In this document: in pieces, positions 15,836 through 24,829 of the stretch
Layout: every line of letters starts with the position of its first letter
Position numbering within the stretch: the first letter of the stretch is position 1
Origin: Leptotrichia hongkongensis
GTDB lineage: Bacteria; Fusobacteriota; Fusobacteriia; Fusobacteriales; Leptotrichiaceae
DNA length: 64,000 bases
NCBI RefSeq assembly: GCF_041538065.1
Contig: NZ_JBGORW010000002.1
Span: 124,001-188,000, forward strand
Direction: 5' to 3'
Translations under genes and position numbers: made by a program
Notes under the pieces: generated by a model
Seen by the model: only the letters and a program-made list of their open reading frames with translations
Told to the model about the DNA's origin: nothing
The model's database searches: none

Positions 15836-18800
15836 CTATTTCTGATACAACCGAACATAATCAATTTCTGTAGTTTGAACCGGGAATGGAGAATGCTCAG
15901 AAGGCGGGTTCAATCCTGGTTCCCATTCCACATAGTCATTAATAATGAAATGCCATTTATCGTTCTCAAATCCTTGTTTAATTAAGGAAGATGGAACATT
16001 CAACTTGCTAAAGTCTTCATCTGGCATAGTAGAAAGATAATTTCCATATTGGTCATATCTAGTATTATCAACTACACTGATACGTTGAGCATCCTTAATA
16101 CGGTAATGAACAACAGGAATCAATCTTCCATCCATATAATAACGTACTTTTGTTCCATCAAACTCAATTGTCCAGACGTGCCATTCATGCGTCAATGATT
16201 TACTCTGTCCACCAACAATATTTTCAAGACGATGTGTAAAGCCACGTGGAGTCCATTCGTGATTTACTTGGCTGTAATAACAGCTGATATTAGTTGCAGG
16301 CCATGCATAACTAGGAGTACTTGAAAACCATTCCAAAATTAATAATGAACCATAAGGAGCACTTCCACCTGGATTTTTACAAATAGGTGTATCCACATCA
16401 TTTTGCTGTTTCTGCATCCAAAGGGCTGTACGCATTCCCTGCAGACGATTCCAGTTCATTCTGGCACGTATTTCTGCACGGAACGGTTTAGAAGCATCTA
16501 CAAGCTTATTAGATTCTAATCTACCACTTGAATATTGAGTAACTTTACCTGCAGGACATACACCTGTAGTGGCATTTGCATCAGTTAAAGGATCACCTTT
16601 TCTGTTAACACAATGACGTCGTGTAGTAAGTATTACGTGATCACCATCTAAACTGATACTGCTTGGCAAATAAGTCAAATGGCTACCCAAATGATTGATA
16701 ATTCTTTTACTTACCCAACCAGAAGGGATATTTCTATCTTTAAATTCCCAGCATTTCACACTCTTCCATTGTCCCGAAGCATCTGTAGCACTGCTACATC
16801 CGTTTGTTAATGGCGATGGCCCAGGTGCTGGCTGATTCTTAATAAATCTTCGAATTACATCCACTGCCTTTTTTTCTGTGCCATCTGACTTCCAAATCCC
16901 AAAGTAATTTTCAGGTCCTGCAGCATCCAATATATCAGGCCGTCCGTTATTATCTGCATCAATATTCGCATCAGGAATACCATCTCCATTTGTATCAATA
17001 TTTACATCAAGCCATCCATCTCCATTACTGTCTCTATCCACTACTCCTGAGGTAATATAAGTCTTTCTATCTTTTGCCTGATATAGAATAAGAGGCCCAA
17101 ATATGTCTGATTTTTGATACCATCCTAAAATCTGGCTTATTACATTAGCCTGTTTTGTTTCATCAACTCCAGGATAAGCAGCATCCAGTCCTACTTCTGT
17201 TGGCCATATTTTTTTATTTCCATCACCATTCTCTGACATTATCTGATACAATGTTTTTTCTCCACTACCAGGTGCCACAACATCACCTATCATATTTGCC
17301 CAGCCGTTATCTCGAAATGCTCTAGCATAAATTCCATAAGGATGATGCGATACACCATCAAAATATCCCTTTGCACCAGATCTATACATTCTTTCTAAAA
17401 ATTCCATAGGTCCGATATATCCTGTTGGACTATTACTGTTTCCTACCGTCATTCCACCAGCCATAACATTTACATCATTATGAGCATTATGTGCTGCCGT
17501 ATATGCTATTTTCAGTAAATGAGTATAGTGTTCAGGATTTGGTCTAGGATTTTGAATTGTATCATGCCAAAATTCTGGATTTCCTGGTTCATTCCAAAAT
17601 TCATAGTCAATTACTCCCTGTGAAGCGTATCTTTTTACCAATGCACTTACAAAATTTGAAAAATCGTTATCATACTGCTGAAGCGGTGCAAATGATGCTA
17701 CCCAAATTTTTCTTGCATTCAATGCATTTTTTTCAGCAGCTGAAAGTTTGTCTGCTCCTGTTGCCCATTCAGGAGCACCACTTATTTGCATTAAGACTTT
17801 CATGTTATATTTTTTGGCAAGAGCAACAGCATCATCTATATCCTGCCAGTCGTATCTTCCATTTTTTGAAGACTGGATTCTATGCCATGAGGCTGTAATT
17901 CTTACCCATTGAAATCCTACTTTCGCTATTTTGGAATAAGAGTCTTCGGCTTCCCTAAGATTACTTCTCCAAAAAGGGTTGACAGGCTGTATTCCAATTC
18001 CTTTCACATTATGAATTTTTGTATCATCTTTTTTTTGTTTTTTAGGATTATCATCTTTGCCACCATCATTTCTGCCGTTTTGATGTCCAGGGTTTCCACC
18101 TTTTCCGCCACCTTTATGATGGCCAATTCCACCGACTATTGCTCCGACAGCAGAAGCCCCTGCCACTCCCCCAATAATAGGTCCAACAGGTACTTTTCCT
18201 CCTATGTTGCCTCCTAATGATCCTATATTTACTTTTGGCTGTCCTATATTTCCAATAATATTTGCATTTTCTGTTTTATCTGAGCAGCTTAATATTACTG
18301 CAGTATCATTTTCCGAATTATCTGAAAAAACTTTATTTCCATCAATAACTCTAACTACATTGGAACATTTTAATGTTATTTCTGTTGAATTTCCTGTTCC
18401 ATTGTTTATTTTTGTTTCGTTTTTTGATAAATCTTCAGATACATTGGAACATTTTAATATTATATCATTTGAGCCACCACTATCTAATAATGGTATTTCA
18501 GATTTACCTATATTTTTTACTGTATTTGAACATTTCAGCTGAATTCCATTAATATTTTCTATTTTATCTGTCTGAAACAATTCATTTGCATTAATTATTT
18601 TGACTATATTGGAACATTTTAATATTTTCTTATCCGAATTTTCATTTTTTACCATTTCATCAGATGTATTCTCACTTGTATTTAAACATTCCAGCAATAT
18701 ATCTTTAGAATTAATTTTATTTGTTGTAACTGTATTTTCACTACTATTTTCAAAATTTAAGCATTTTAAAAATATATTATTGCCATTATTTTCAGTTATT

Positions 18801-18964
18801 TCAGTCCCTTGTGCACTTTCTCCCACTGTATTTAAACATTTCAATAATATTTCGTTATCTGATTTTACTTCATTTACTGAAGAAGGCATGTTACCTATAT
18901 TTTCAGCCATTATTGAAAAACTCAAAAAAATTAGGAGCAGCCCAGCAACTATAGATTTTTTCAT
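15836..18964 (-). CDS. secreted multidomain glycoside hydrolase with N-terminal Cys repeats
   Basis: About 1042 residues. A signal peptide (residues 1-20) is followed by eight degenerate repeats of 24-28 residues, each holding one Cys in an IxLKCSN-like core (Cys near 43, 68, 93, 117, 145, 172, 200 and 227). A Gly-rich stretch (GGVAGASAVGAIVGGIG) and a charged linker lead to a TIM-barrel hydrolase of the GH39/PslG-like kind starting near 320, with acid/base Glu in FWNEPGNPEFW and probable nucleophile in WPTEVGLDA. Calcium-type DSNGDGWLDV repeats follow. The last 300 residues are a GH16-like jelly roll ending in EIDYVRLYQK. ATG at 18962-18964 with an AAGGAG site is chosen over an upstream TTG. 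The C-terminal two thirds are visibly more GC-rich than the N-terminus. Confidence 0.82.
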   Translation of the reverse strand: MKKSIVAGLLLIFLSFSIMAENIGNMPSSVNEVKSDNEILLKCLNTVGESAQGTEITENNGNNIFLKCLNFENSSENTVTTNKINSKDILLECLNTSENTSDEMVKNENSDKKILKCSNIVKIINANELFQTDKIENINGIQLKCSNTVKNIGKSEIPLLDSGGSNDIILKCSNVSEDLSKNETKINNGTGNSTEITLKCSNVVRVIDGNKVFSDNSENDTAVILSCSDKTENANIIGNIGQPKVNIGSLGGNIGGKVPVGPIIGGVAGASAVGAIVGGIGHHKGGGKGGNPGHQNGRNDGGKDDNPKKQKKDDTKIHNVKGIGIQPVNPFWRSNLREAEDSYSKIAKVGFQWVRITASWHRIQSSKNGRYDWQDIDDAVALAKKYNMKVLMQISGAPEWATGADKLSAAEKNALNARKIWVASFAPLQQYDNDFSNFVSALVKRYASQGVIDYEFWNEPGNPEFWHDTIQNPRPNPEHYTHLLKIAYTAAHNAHNDVNVMAGGMTVGNSNSPTGYIGPMEFLERMYRSGAKGYFDGVSHHPYGIYARAFRDNGWANMIGDVVAPGSGEKTLYQIMSENGDGNKKIWPTEVGLDAAYPGVDETKQANVISQILGWYQKSDIFGPLILYQAKDRKTYITSGVVDRDSNGDGWLDVNIDTNGDGIPDANIDADNNGRPDILDAAGPENYFGIWKSDGTEKKAVDVIRRFIKNQPAPGPSPLTNGCSSATDASGQWKSVKCWEFKDRNIPSGWVSKRIINHLGSHLTYLPSSISLDGDHVILTTRRHCVNRKGDPLTDANATTGVCPAGKVTQYSSGRLESNKLVDASKPFRAEIRARMNWNRLQGMRTALWMQKQQNDVDTPICKNPGGSAPYGSLLILEWFSSTPSYAWPATNISCYYSQVNHEWTPRGFTHRLENIVGGQSKSLTHEWHVWTIEFDGTKVRYYMDGRLIPVVHYRIKDAQRISVVDNTRYDQYGNYLSTMPDEDFSKLNVPSSLIKQGFENDKWHFIINDYVEWEPGLNPPSEHSPFPVQTTEIDYVRLYQK

Positions 18965-19037
18965 TTTCTGTCTCCTTCTCAAAATTAATATTTCAACTTC
19001 ACATTGTAATTGGATTTTTTTTAGAAAATCTGTAATT

Positions 19038-20777
19038 TTATAATCTGTTAAAACTTAAATTATTGATTATATCTATAGAATCTTCTTCAGATACAGTTTT
19101 ACCATTTTCTTTTTTTATCTCATCTTCAAAGTATTTTTCTCTTTTTACAGTACCTTTTTTTAAAGTTGAAACAGTATTACTTTTTCCTTTCAAATTACTC
19201 ACTATATCTATCCTGTCTTCTTCTGGTATATCATTATAGGTGTTATAGCCTGCCACTCTAGCTTCCTTTATTTCATTTCCCAAAGATTTCTGCCTTTTTA
19301 TAGGATTCTTTCTAGAAGTTAAAACTTCGTTACTTTTATCTCTCAAATTATTAATTATATCTATTCTATCTTCTTCCGGTATGTCATTATAGGCATATCC
19401 TGCTGTCTTAACTTCTTTTATTTTTGGTTTATTTTTTATACTTCCTATTCTGTATCCTACTCTTATACCAAATGTATCAATTTTACCTTTAGTTTTTATA
19501 GGACTGACTGTATCTTTTGGCTGATATTTAAAATTTGATCTTTCATAAAGAGCTTCTATAGAAACTGGCCCTAATTCTGTACCTAATCCTCCAGCATAGT
19601 AAAGACCACCACGAAGATCTTTCTTGTTAAAGTTTTCTTCCTTTATTTCGCCGTATACATATCCTATTCGTCCAACGGCATAAAGAAGATTATTCCCTTT
19701 ATTATTTACTAAATTAATTTTTGTTGTAGCGTAAGCGGGATAAGTTCTTAAAACATGTTTCTGTTCTTTATCACTAAAAAAAGCTGTAATATCAAGAAAT
19801 TTTTGTTCAACACCTAGACCTATTTCAACAATTCCCTGATTATCAAATAAATATTCCAAACCAACAACAGGCATCTTTTTAATATCAAAATCAGATTTTG
19901 CAGACTGCCATTTATTATTTTTCATTCCTGTTCCTAAAAATTGCTCTGGCTGGATATTGTATCTATTCTTAAAATTATATCCTGCATTTAATCTAAGTTC
20001 TCCACCATTCCATTTTCTTTTCTGAATTTTATCCGTAGTGTACTGCATATCTCCTGTTTTAGCAAAAATATCAGTTCTAAAAGGATCAAAAGGCACAGTT
20101 TCATTTTTTTTCTTTGGTAAATTTTTGATATTTCCGATACTGTATCCTACCCTTACACCAACCGTATTTATATTATCTTTAGTCTTTTTAAAATTATTTA
20201 GAGTACTTATATTATTTCTATTTATGTTACCTAAATTTACTTTGTCATATCGTAAATTTGATCTTTCATATAACGCTTCAATCGAAATGGGACCAATTTG
20301 AGTACCTAGTCCACCAGCATAATAGAGTCCACCACGAAAATTTTTATCGTTCAAATCTTCTTTATTGTCTCTTCCGGCTTTAGCCTTAGCATACCCTACT
20401 CTTCCGATAAGGTAAACGAGATCATTTCCTTCTTTAGAAGTTATTAAATTGTACTTACTTGTTAAGTACATTGGTGTTATTTCATACATTTTCATTTCAT
20501 TCTTATCTTTTAAAGCTGAAGATTTTACAGAAAACTTATGTTCCGCACCAATTCCTAATTCAAGTCTTCCCTGATTGTCAAACAGCCATTCTATTCCTGC
20601 AACGGGACCATTTTTAAATTTATAGTCATAAATAGTATTTGACAAACCTTTCTGATGTTTTGTTAAATCATTTTTATATGCCCTGTCAAAATCCCAGCCC
20701 CCATTTATCTTTATTTCCTGAGCCATTGCAGTTGCTGCTGATAGCATCATTGTACTTAAAATATGTAATTTTTTCAT
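19038..20777 (-). CDS. outer membrane beta-barrel protein with duplicated barrel and C-terminal repeats
   Basis: Signal peptide MKKLHILSTMMLSAATAMA, then two homologous units of roughly 200 residues. Each has GLEYLFDNQG or GIEWLFDNQG, GGLYYAGGLGT, SIEALYERSN and GVRVGY or GIRVGY, with alternating polar/hydrophobic strands typical of an outer membrane barrel. A C-terminal tail of about 125 residues has three copies of an EEDRIDIINNL-like motif (near 470, 520 and 565). Ends 73 bases upstream of the hydrolase gene in the same direction, so the two may be expressed together. Family not recognised by name; surface or porin role inferred. Confidence 0.75.
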   Translation of the reverse strand: MKKLHILSTMMLSAATAMAQEIKINGGWDFDRAYKNDLTKHQKGLSNTIYDYKFKNGPVAGIEWLFDNQGRLELGIGAEHKFSVKSSALKDKNEMKMYEITPMYLTSKYNLITSKEGNDLVYLIGRVGYAKAKAGRDNKEDLNDKNFRGGLYYAGGLGTQIGPISIEALYERSNLRYDKVNLGNINRNNISTLNNFKKTKDNINTVGVRVGYSIGNIKNLPKKKNETVPFDPFRTDIFAKTGDMQYTTDKIQKRKWNGGELRLNAGYNFKNRYNIQPEQFLGTGMKNNKWQSAKSDFDIKKMPVVGLEYLFDNQGIVEIGLGVEQKFLDITAFFSDKEQKHVLRTYPAYATTKINLVNNKGNNLLYAVGRIGYVYGEIKEENFNKKDLRGGLYYAGGLGTELGPVSIEALYERSNFKYQPKDTVSPIKTKGKIDTFGIRVGYRIGSIKNKPKIKEVKTAGYAYNDIPEEDRIDIINNLRDKSNEVLTSRKNPIKRQKSLGNEIKEARVAGYNTYNDIPEEDRIDIVSNLKGKSNTVSTLKKGTVKREKYFEDEIKKENGKTVSEEDSIDIINNLSFNRL

Positions 20778-21271
20778 AATTCTGTTCTCCCTTAATTTTG
20801 AAAATCTCTTTTTTATAATTTAATATCCGAACATTTAGAAAAAATTATAAAAAAAATAATATTATACTTTGACTAAAATATTTCTTCCTTAACTAAGTAT
20901 ATTTTACTAAATTTCTTAGTTTTTTTCAAGAAAAAATAAAAAATAATATAAAGGCATCGTATAATTAAGCACAAATCATAATTTTATCTGGTTTAGGTTA
21001 ATTTTGAAAAATTTTAGGATATAAATAATAAAAAACTGGACACTTAAATAATATTACAACCATGTTTAAATACATACTAAACAATGTCAGAAAAAATAAA
21101 AAAACTTAAAGTTCTGAAAATATAAGCATCTATCAATTTTAAATCAATGTTAAAACAGTTTTATTATATAATAAATTGAAATGTATAAAATTAGAGAGAA
21201 AACCATTGTTGACTTATTGACGGTTTTCTCTTTTTGATTTATTGAAATTGTTTTTTAGATTTTTTGAAAGG
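20778..21271. other. 494-base intergenic region
   Basis: AT-rich, no credible gene. It holds the presumed promoter of the outer membrane protein gene, an AACTAAG/CTTAGTT inverted repeat (20891-20921) and, at the far end, the terminator of the glycosyltransferase pair. Nothing else recognisable. Confidence 0.6.
21195..21235. terminator. terminator after the glycosyltransferase pair
   Basis: Perfect ten-base arms AGAGAAAACC (21195-21204) and GGTTTTCTCT (21222-21231). The plus strand has the better T run, but the only upstream genes are on the minus strand (stop at 21272), so it probably ends their transcript. Confidence 0.7.
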
Positions 21272-22306
21272 TTATCTATTTTTTTGATTTAATATATATT
21301 CATAGTATTCTTTATATTTTTTTCCTATATTTAGCAAATCCCGCTCTACAGCAATATTATAGGCAGTTTCTGTAATTTCATCCAAGTTTTCCACATTGTT
21401 TTCCACAATATTTCTTATTTTTTGGCAGAATTCTTCGTTAGTCCTAGCTTTAAAGCAAGTTTTTCCATCTTCCAGCCAGCCTTCATACACAGGAATATCC
21501 CTTACTACAAGCGGCAATTTAGCTGAAAGTGCTTCTAATACTACAATTCCCTCATTTTCTTCATAAGTCATAAATAAAAAGGCTTTTGCAGCACTAAATG
21601 CTCCAATTAGAATATCTTTATCGACATATCCTGGAAAAATTAGATTTTTTGGTGGATTTTCAATAATTTTTTGTATTTTATCAGGAAGCATTGACTTTAC
21701 GCTTGATGAACCAAACCAAAGAAATTGATAATCACTGCATTCCTGTGCCACTTTTACAAAATCTTTTATCCCTTTTCTCTCAAAAGGCAATCCAGCTGTT
21801 ATAATTAAGGGTTTATTTATGTCATACACTGATTTATATTCATTTAAAAATTTTTCTTTTAAAACTTCATTTTTATTAAATTTATTTATGTTTACACCGT
21901 TTGAAATTACTCTAATTTCTTTTTCTTTTTCTAAATATTTTGATTTTATAAGATTTTTTGTATATTCTGATGGAGAAATCAAATAATCTGCTTCATTATA
22001 TAATTTCTTTGTCCAGAATTTTATAATTGGCGATAAAACATAACTTCCTTTTATACTCCCACGAAAATCTTCATAAGTTGTATGTGTATGATAAATTACA
22101 GGCTTCCCTTTTTTCTTTGCCTGTTTTAATACTTCATAAGATTTTAGTGCAACAGTATTTATATGTGCCAAATCATAATTATCTTCAGGATCCTGCGTAA
22201 CTTCAATATTATTTGCTCCAAGGGCTTCTACCTGATGATTTAAGGCTTGTCCAACGCCGGATTTGCTGAAGGAACTTTTCCCCTCTGAATATAGTAAAAC
22301 TTTCAC
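21272..22306 (-). CDS. GT4 glycosyltransferase, LafB-like (second step of glycolipid synthesis)
   Basis: GT-B fold, family 4. The N-terminus VKVLLYSEGKSSFSKSGVGQ matches the start of processive or second-step glycolipid transferases of Firmicutes. The donor-binding C-terminal half has AGLPFERKG, a phosphate-contact region, and the Ex7E motif in YEENEGIVVLEALSAKLP. Start: the frame opens at ATG 22313-22315, but the AGAGGAG site is only one base from it and ten bases from GTG at 22304-22306, so GTG is preferred. It overlaps the upstream gene by about 98 bases in another frame. Likely adds a second sugar to a glucosyl-diacylglycerol; substrate inferred from pairing. Confidence 0.8.
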   Translation of the reverse strand: MKVLLYSEGKSSFSKSGVGQALNHQVEALGANNIEVTQDPEDNYDLAHINTVALKSYEVLKQAKKKGKPVIYHTHTTYEDFRGSIKGSYVLSPIIKFWTKKLYNEADYLISPSEYTKNLIKSKYLEKEKEIRVISNGVNINKFNKNEVLKEKFLNEYKSVYDINKPLIITAGLPFERKGIKDFVKVAQECSDYQFLWFGSSSVKSMLPDKIQKIIENPPKNLIFPGYVDKDILIGAFSAAKAFLFMTYEENEGIVVLEALSAKLPLVVRDIPVYEGWLEDGKTCFKARTNEEFCQKIRNIVENNVENLDEITETAYNIAVERDLLNIGKKYKEYYEYILNQKNR

Positions 22307-23465
22307 GACTATCATACTCCTCTATTGTTTTTTTATAAACTGCTTCTACACGTTCCCCAAATTTTTCTGCCGTATAATCCTGTGAAGCAACAAAAGCATT
22401 TTCGATAATTTTTTCTCTAAATTCCTTATCTTCTTTTAAAAGCATTATAGAATTAATAAATTCTTCTTCTGTTCTATAAACAAGCCCTGCTTCGTTCTTT
22501 ACAAGCAAGTCTTCCAGATTTAAGTCATATCTTGCCACAACAGGTGTTTTAGCAGCCATTGCCTCAACAAACGTAAGTCCCTGTGTTTCTGATATACTAG
22601 CATTCAAAAATACATCTCCCATTTGATAGTAAGCAGCAACTTTATCATGTGGCACTTCCCCTGTAAAAATAACTCTATCTGAAATACCAAGATCTTCAGC
22701 TTGTTTCTTCAAGTCATCCAAAATTCTCCCACGCCCAACAATCATAAATTTAAAGTTTTCATCCTTAATTTTAGAAAACATATCAATTAACAAATCAATA
22801 CTTTTTTCTTCGGCAATCCGCCCAATATACACACAAAGAAAATCACTTTTCTCTATTCCAAAATTTTCTCTCATAAATTCCAAATCTTCATCGGAATAAT
22901 TTCCCCGATAAAATTTATCCAATTCTAGTCCAGTTGGAATAATATTCATTGTCTGGTCAACACCATAAGAATACAAAATATCTTCAACTTTTCTTGTTGG
23001 TACAATCAGTCCATTACATTTTTCACAATAAAATTTACTAATCGCAGCTGCAATCTTTTTCCCAGCTGAAACAAATCTCGAACCAAAAATATAATGTGTA
23101 TAATATTCATATAATGTGTGATACGTATGAACAAGGGGTATTTCAAGATTAATTGCAGCGAATCTCGCAAATGTTCCTACACCCCATTCTGTCTGTGAAT
23201 GAATAATATCTAATTCCAGCCTCTTTATCTTTTTTATTATTTTTGAAGAATAAATCATTCCCAGTCTATACTGTGGCAACGGCTTAAATTCCATACTTGG
23301 TATTCGTAAAACATTAGGCTCAACTTGAGGTGCATCTGGATCAGTCGTAGTAATAATATATACTTTATGTCCCAGCTTTCTAAGCTCCTTCTCAAGTGTC
23401 ATAATCGAACTTACAACTCCATTTACTTGAGGTCTGTATGTATCTGTAAATATTCCAATTCTCAT
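22209..23465 (-). CDS. GT4 glycosyltransferase, LafA-like diacylglycerol glucosyltransferase
   Basis: GT-B glycosyltransferase of family 4. The N-terminus RIGIFTDTYRPQVNGVVSSI is diagnostic of 1,2-diacylglycerol 3-glucosyltransferases and their relatives. The acceptor side has HTYHTLYEYYTHYI near 115, and the donor side VYIGRIAEEKS near 212 with the Ex7E motif in SETQGLTFVEAMAAKTP. It probably glucosylates diacylglycerol at the membrane. The last 32 or so residues (basic, ending RSPWSK) are encoded in the overlap with the next gene and look unlike the family's usual ending. ATG has an AAGGAG site. Confidence 0.83.
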   Translation of the reverse strand: MRIGIFTDTYRPQVNGVVSSIMTLEKELRKLGHKVYIITTTDPDAPQVEPNVLRIPSMEFKPLPQYRLGMIYSSKIIKKIKRLELDIIHSQTEWGVGTFARFAAINLEIPLVHTYHTLYEYYTHYIFGSRFVSAGKKIAAAISKFYCEKCNGLIVPTRKVEDILYSYGVDQTMNIIPTGLELDKFYRGNYSDEDLEFMRENFGIEKSDFLCVYIGRIAEEKSIDLLIDMFSKIKDENFKFMIVGRGRILDDLKKQAEDLGISDRVIFTGEVPHDKVAAYYQMGDVFLNASISETQGLTFVEAMAAKTPVVARYDLNLEDLLVKNEAGLVYRTEEEFINSIMLLKEDKEFREKIIENAFVASQDYTAEKFGERVEAVYKKTIEEYDSRESFTIFRGEKFLQQIRRWTSLKSSGRSPWSK

Positions 23466-23634
23466 TTTTATATTTCTCCTTCTATAATAAAGCCTTATTT
23501 CAATTTTATTTTTACTCTCCTGAAATTTTTTTTAGGCTACTATAAATTTTCACACAAATAATCATTTTTTATTCTATCTCTTATTATTTTTTATATAAGT
23601 TCTATTTCAATTTAAATAAAAAAACTCTTATCTG

Positions 23635-24510
23635 CTAATTTTTAGGGATTTCCAAGAAGAACTTACCTATTTTCCCCATTTTATAATCTTTCATAAGCCT
23701 TCTCGAAATAATTTCATAATTATGTTCATCATTTTTAGAAACACCAAGCCGTTTTTCCAAAATTTCCAGTATCTTATGGTTTTCCAATCCCAAAATTTCC
23801 TCATTAGTTATATATTCTTCCAAATTATACACTTTTACAAGATTGTCTATTTTTCCCAAATCCTTTAATTTATCTAAAAATTTAATTGCAACATGCTCCA
23901 ATTGCAATACATTGTCCTTTATTGAGCCAGTAATCGCTAAATTATAAGCTACCTCATCATCTTCAAACTTTGGCCATAAAACTCCTGGTGTATCCAGCAG
24001 TTCCAATTTTTCATCAATTTTTATCCATTGCTTACCACGTGTAAATCCTGGAGTATTTCCAACTCTTGCTTTATTTTTATTCACAAATTTATTAATGAAT
24101 TTAGACTTCCCAACATTAGGAATCCCAACAATCATAGCTCTTACTTCAGTTTTACGAAGTCCCTTTTTTTTCATTTTTTCCAATTTCTCAGCATAAATTT
24201 TATCTGTAATTTTTCGTAGTTCATTAAAATTAGTCCCTTTTTCTACACTCAAAGCTACAAAATAATCAGAAAAATTATTTTTCAAAAAATAATCTTCCCA
24301 ACTTTTTAATTCCTTGCTATCAATCAAATCCACTTTGTTCAGAACAATAATCTTTTTCTTATTATTTGCCAGCTTTGAAATATCTGGATTTTTACTAGAA
24401 ATCGGAATCCTTGCATCTAAAATCTCAATAACAACATCAATTATCTTAAGATTTTCAACAATTAAATCCTTTGTTTTCTTCATATGCCCTGGATACCAGT
24501 TTATATTCAT
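23635..24510 (-). CDS. ylqF: ribosome biogenesis GTPase YlqF/RbgA
   Basis: Circularly permuted GTPase that acts late in 50S subunit assembly. Motif order is permuted as expected: NWYPGHMKKTKD at the N-terminus, G4 VLNKVDLID near 57, G1 GIPNVGKSKFINKF near 130, and G3 DTPGVLWPKF near 175. Length 291 fits. It lies upstream of a copy of the dispersed repeat and of rsmI. Start ATG with GGAG eleven bases upstream. Confidence 0.95.
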   Translation of the reverse strand: MNINWYPGHMKKTKDLIVENLKIIDVVIEILDARIPISSKNPDISKLANNKKKIIVLNKVDLIDSKELKSWEDYFLKNNFSDYFVALSVEKGTNFNELRKITDKIYAEKLEKMKKKGLRKTEVRAMIVGIPNVGKSKFINKFVNKNKARVGNTPGFTRGKQWIKIDEKLELLDTPGVLWPKFEDDEVAYNLAITGSIKDNVLQLEHVAIKFLDKLKDLGKIDNLVKVYNLEEYITNEEILGLENHKILEILEKRLGVSKNDEHNYEIISRRLMKDYKMGKIGKFFLEIPKN

Positions 24511-24650
24511 TCTTTCATTTTCTCCATTTTCTCTCTAAATTTTTATTTTTAATCCTAAAATTAAGACTAATTTTAAAATTAAAGATAAAAACTCACAATT
24601 TATTTCAAATTTGTTACAGTTTATTTTACAATCTATCTTAAATTAAAGAT

Positions 24651-24776
24651 GTCGTGATTTTTTGGAAATAAAAATTACTGTCTGAGCGAAGCGAGTTTAA
24701 TTTTTGTTTTCAAAAAATGCTTAGACGAGACAGGGATGCAAGGGAAATGGCGATTGATTTCCCTTGCTTTAAAAAT
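24651..24776 (+). repeat. dispersed two-hairpin repeat, copy C
   Basis: In the 319-base gap between ylqF and rsmI. It starts with GTCGTGATTTTTT. Hairpin I: arms 24664-24677 and 24698-24711, loop with CTGTCTGAGCGAAGCGAG. Linker TTAGACGAGACAGG. Hairpin II: GCAAGGGAAAT (24738-24748) with ATTTCCCTTGC (24757-24767), loop GGCGATTG. Very close to copy D in hairpin I, but the hairpin II stem differs with matching changes on both sides. Remaining gap sequence is AT-rich without a gene. Confidence 0.85.
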
Positions 24777-24829
24777 ATAAATTATAGAAAAAATATTTAT
24801 TAACAACAAATCATTAAAAAAATATATTT

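Noticed and set aside
18280..18850. Repeated TTGGAACATTTTAAT units as a CRISPR-like array
   Set aside because: The units lie in frame inside a coding sequence, vary in length and encode the KCSN core; there are no uniform spacers or cas genes.
18600..19043. 147-codon plus-strand frame opposite the Cys repeats of the hydrolase
   Set aside because: Repetitive HFN/ILF-rich product simply mirrors the repeats on the real strand, and it has no ribosome site.
21040..21110. ACTGGACACTTAAA and nearby sequence as an IS3-type end
   Set aside because: Too short, and no transposase fragment or partner inverted repeat is present.
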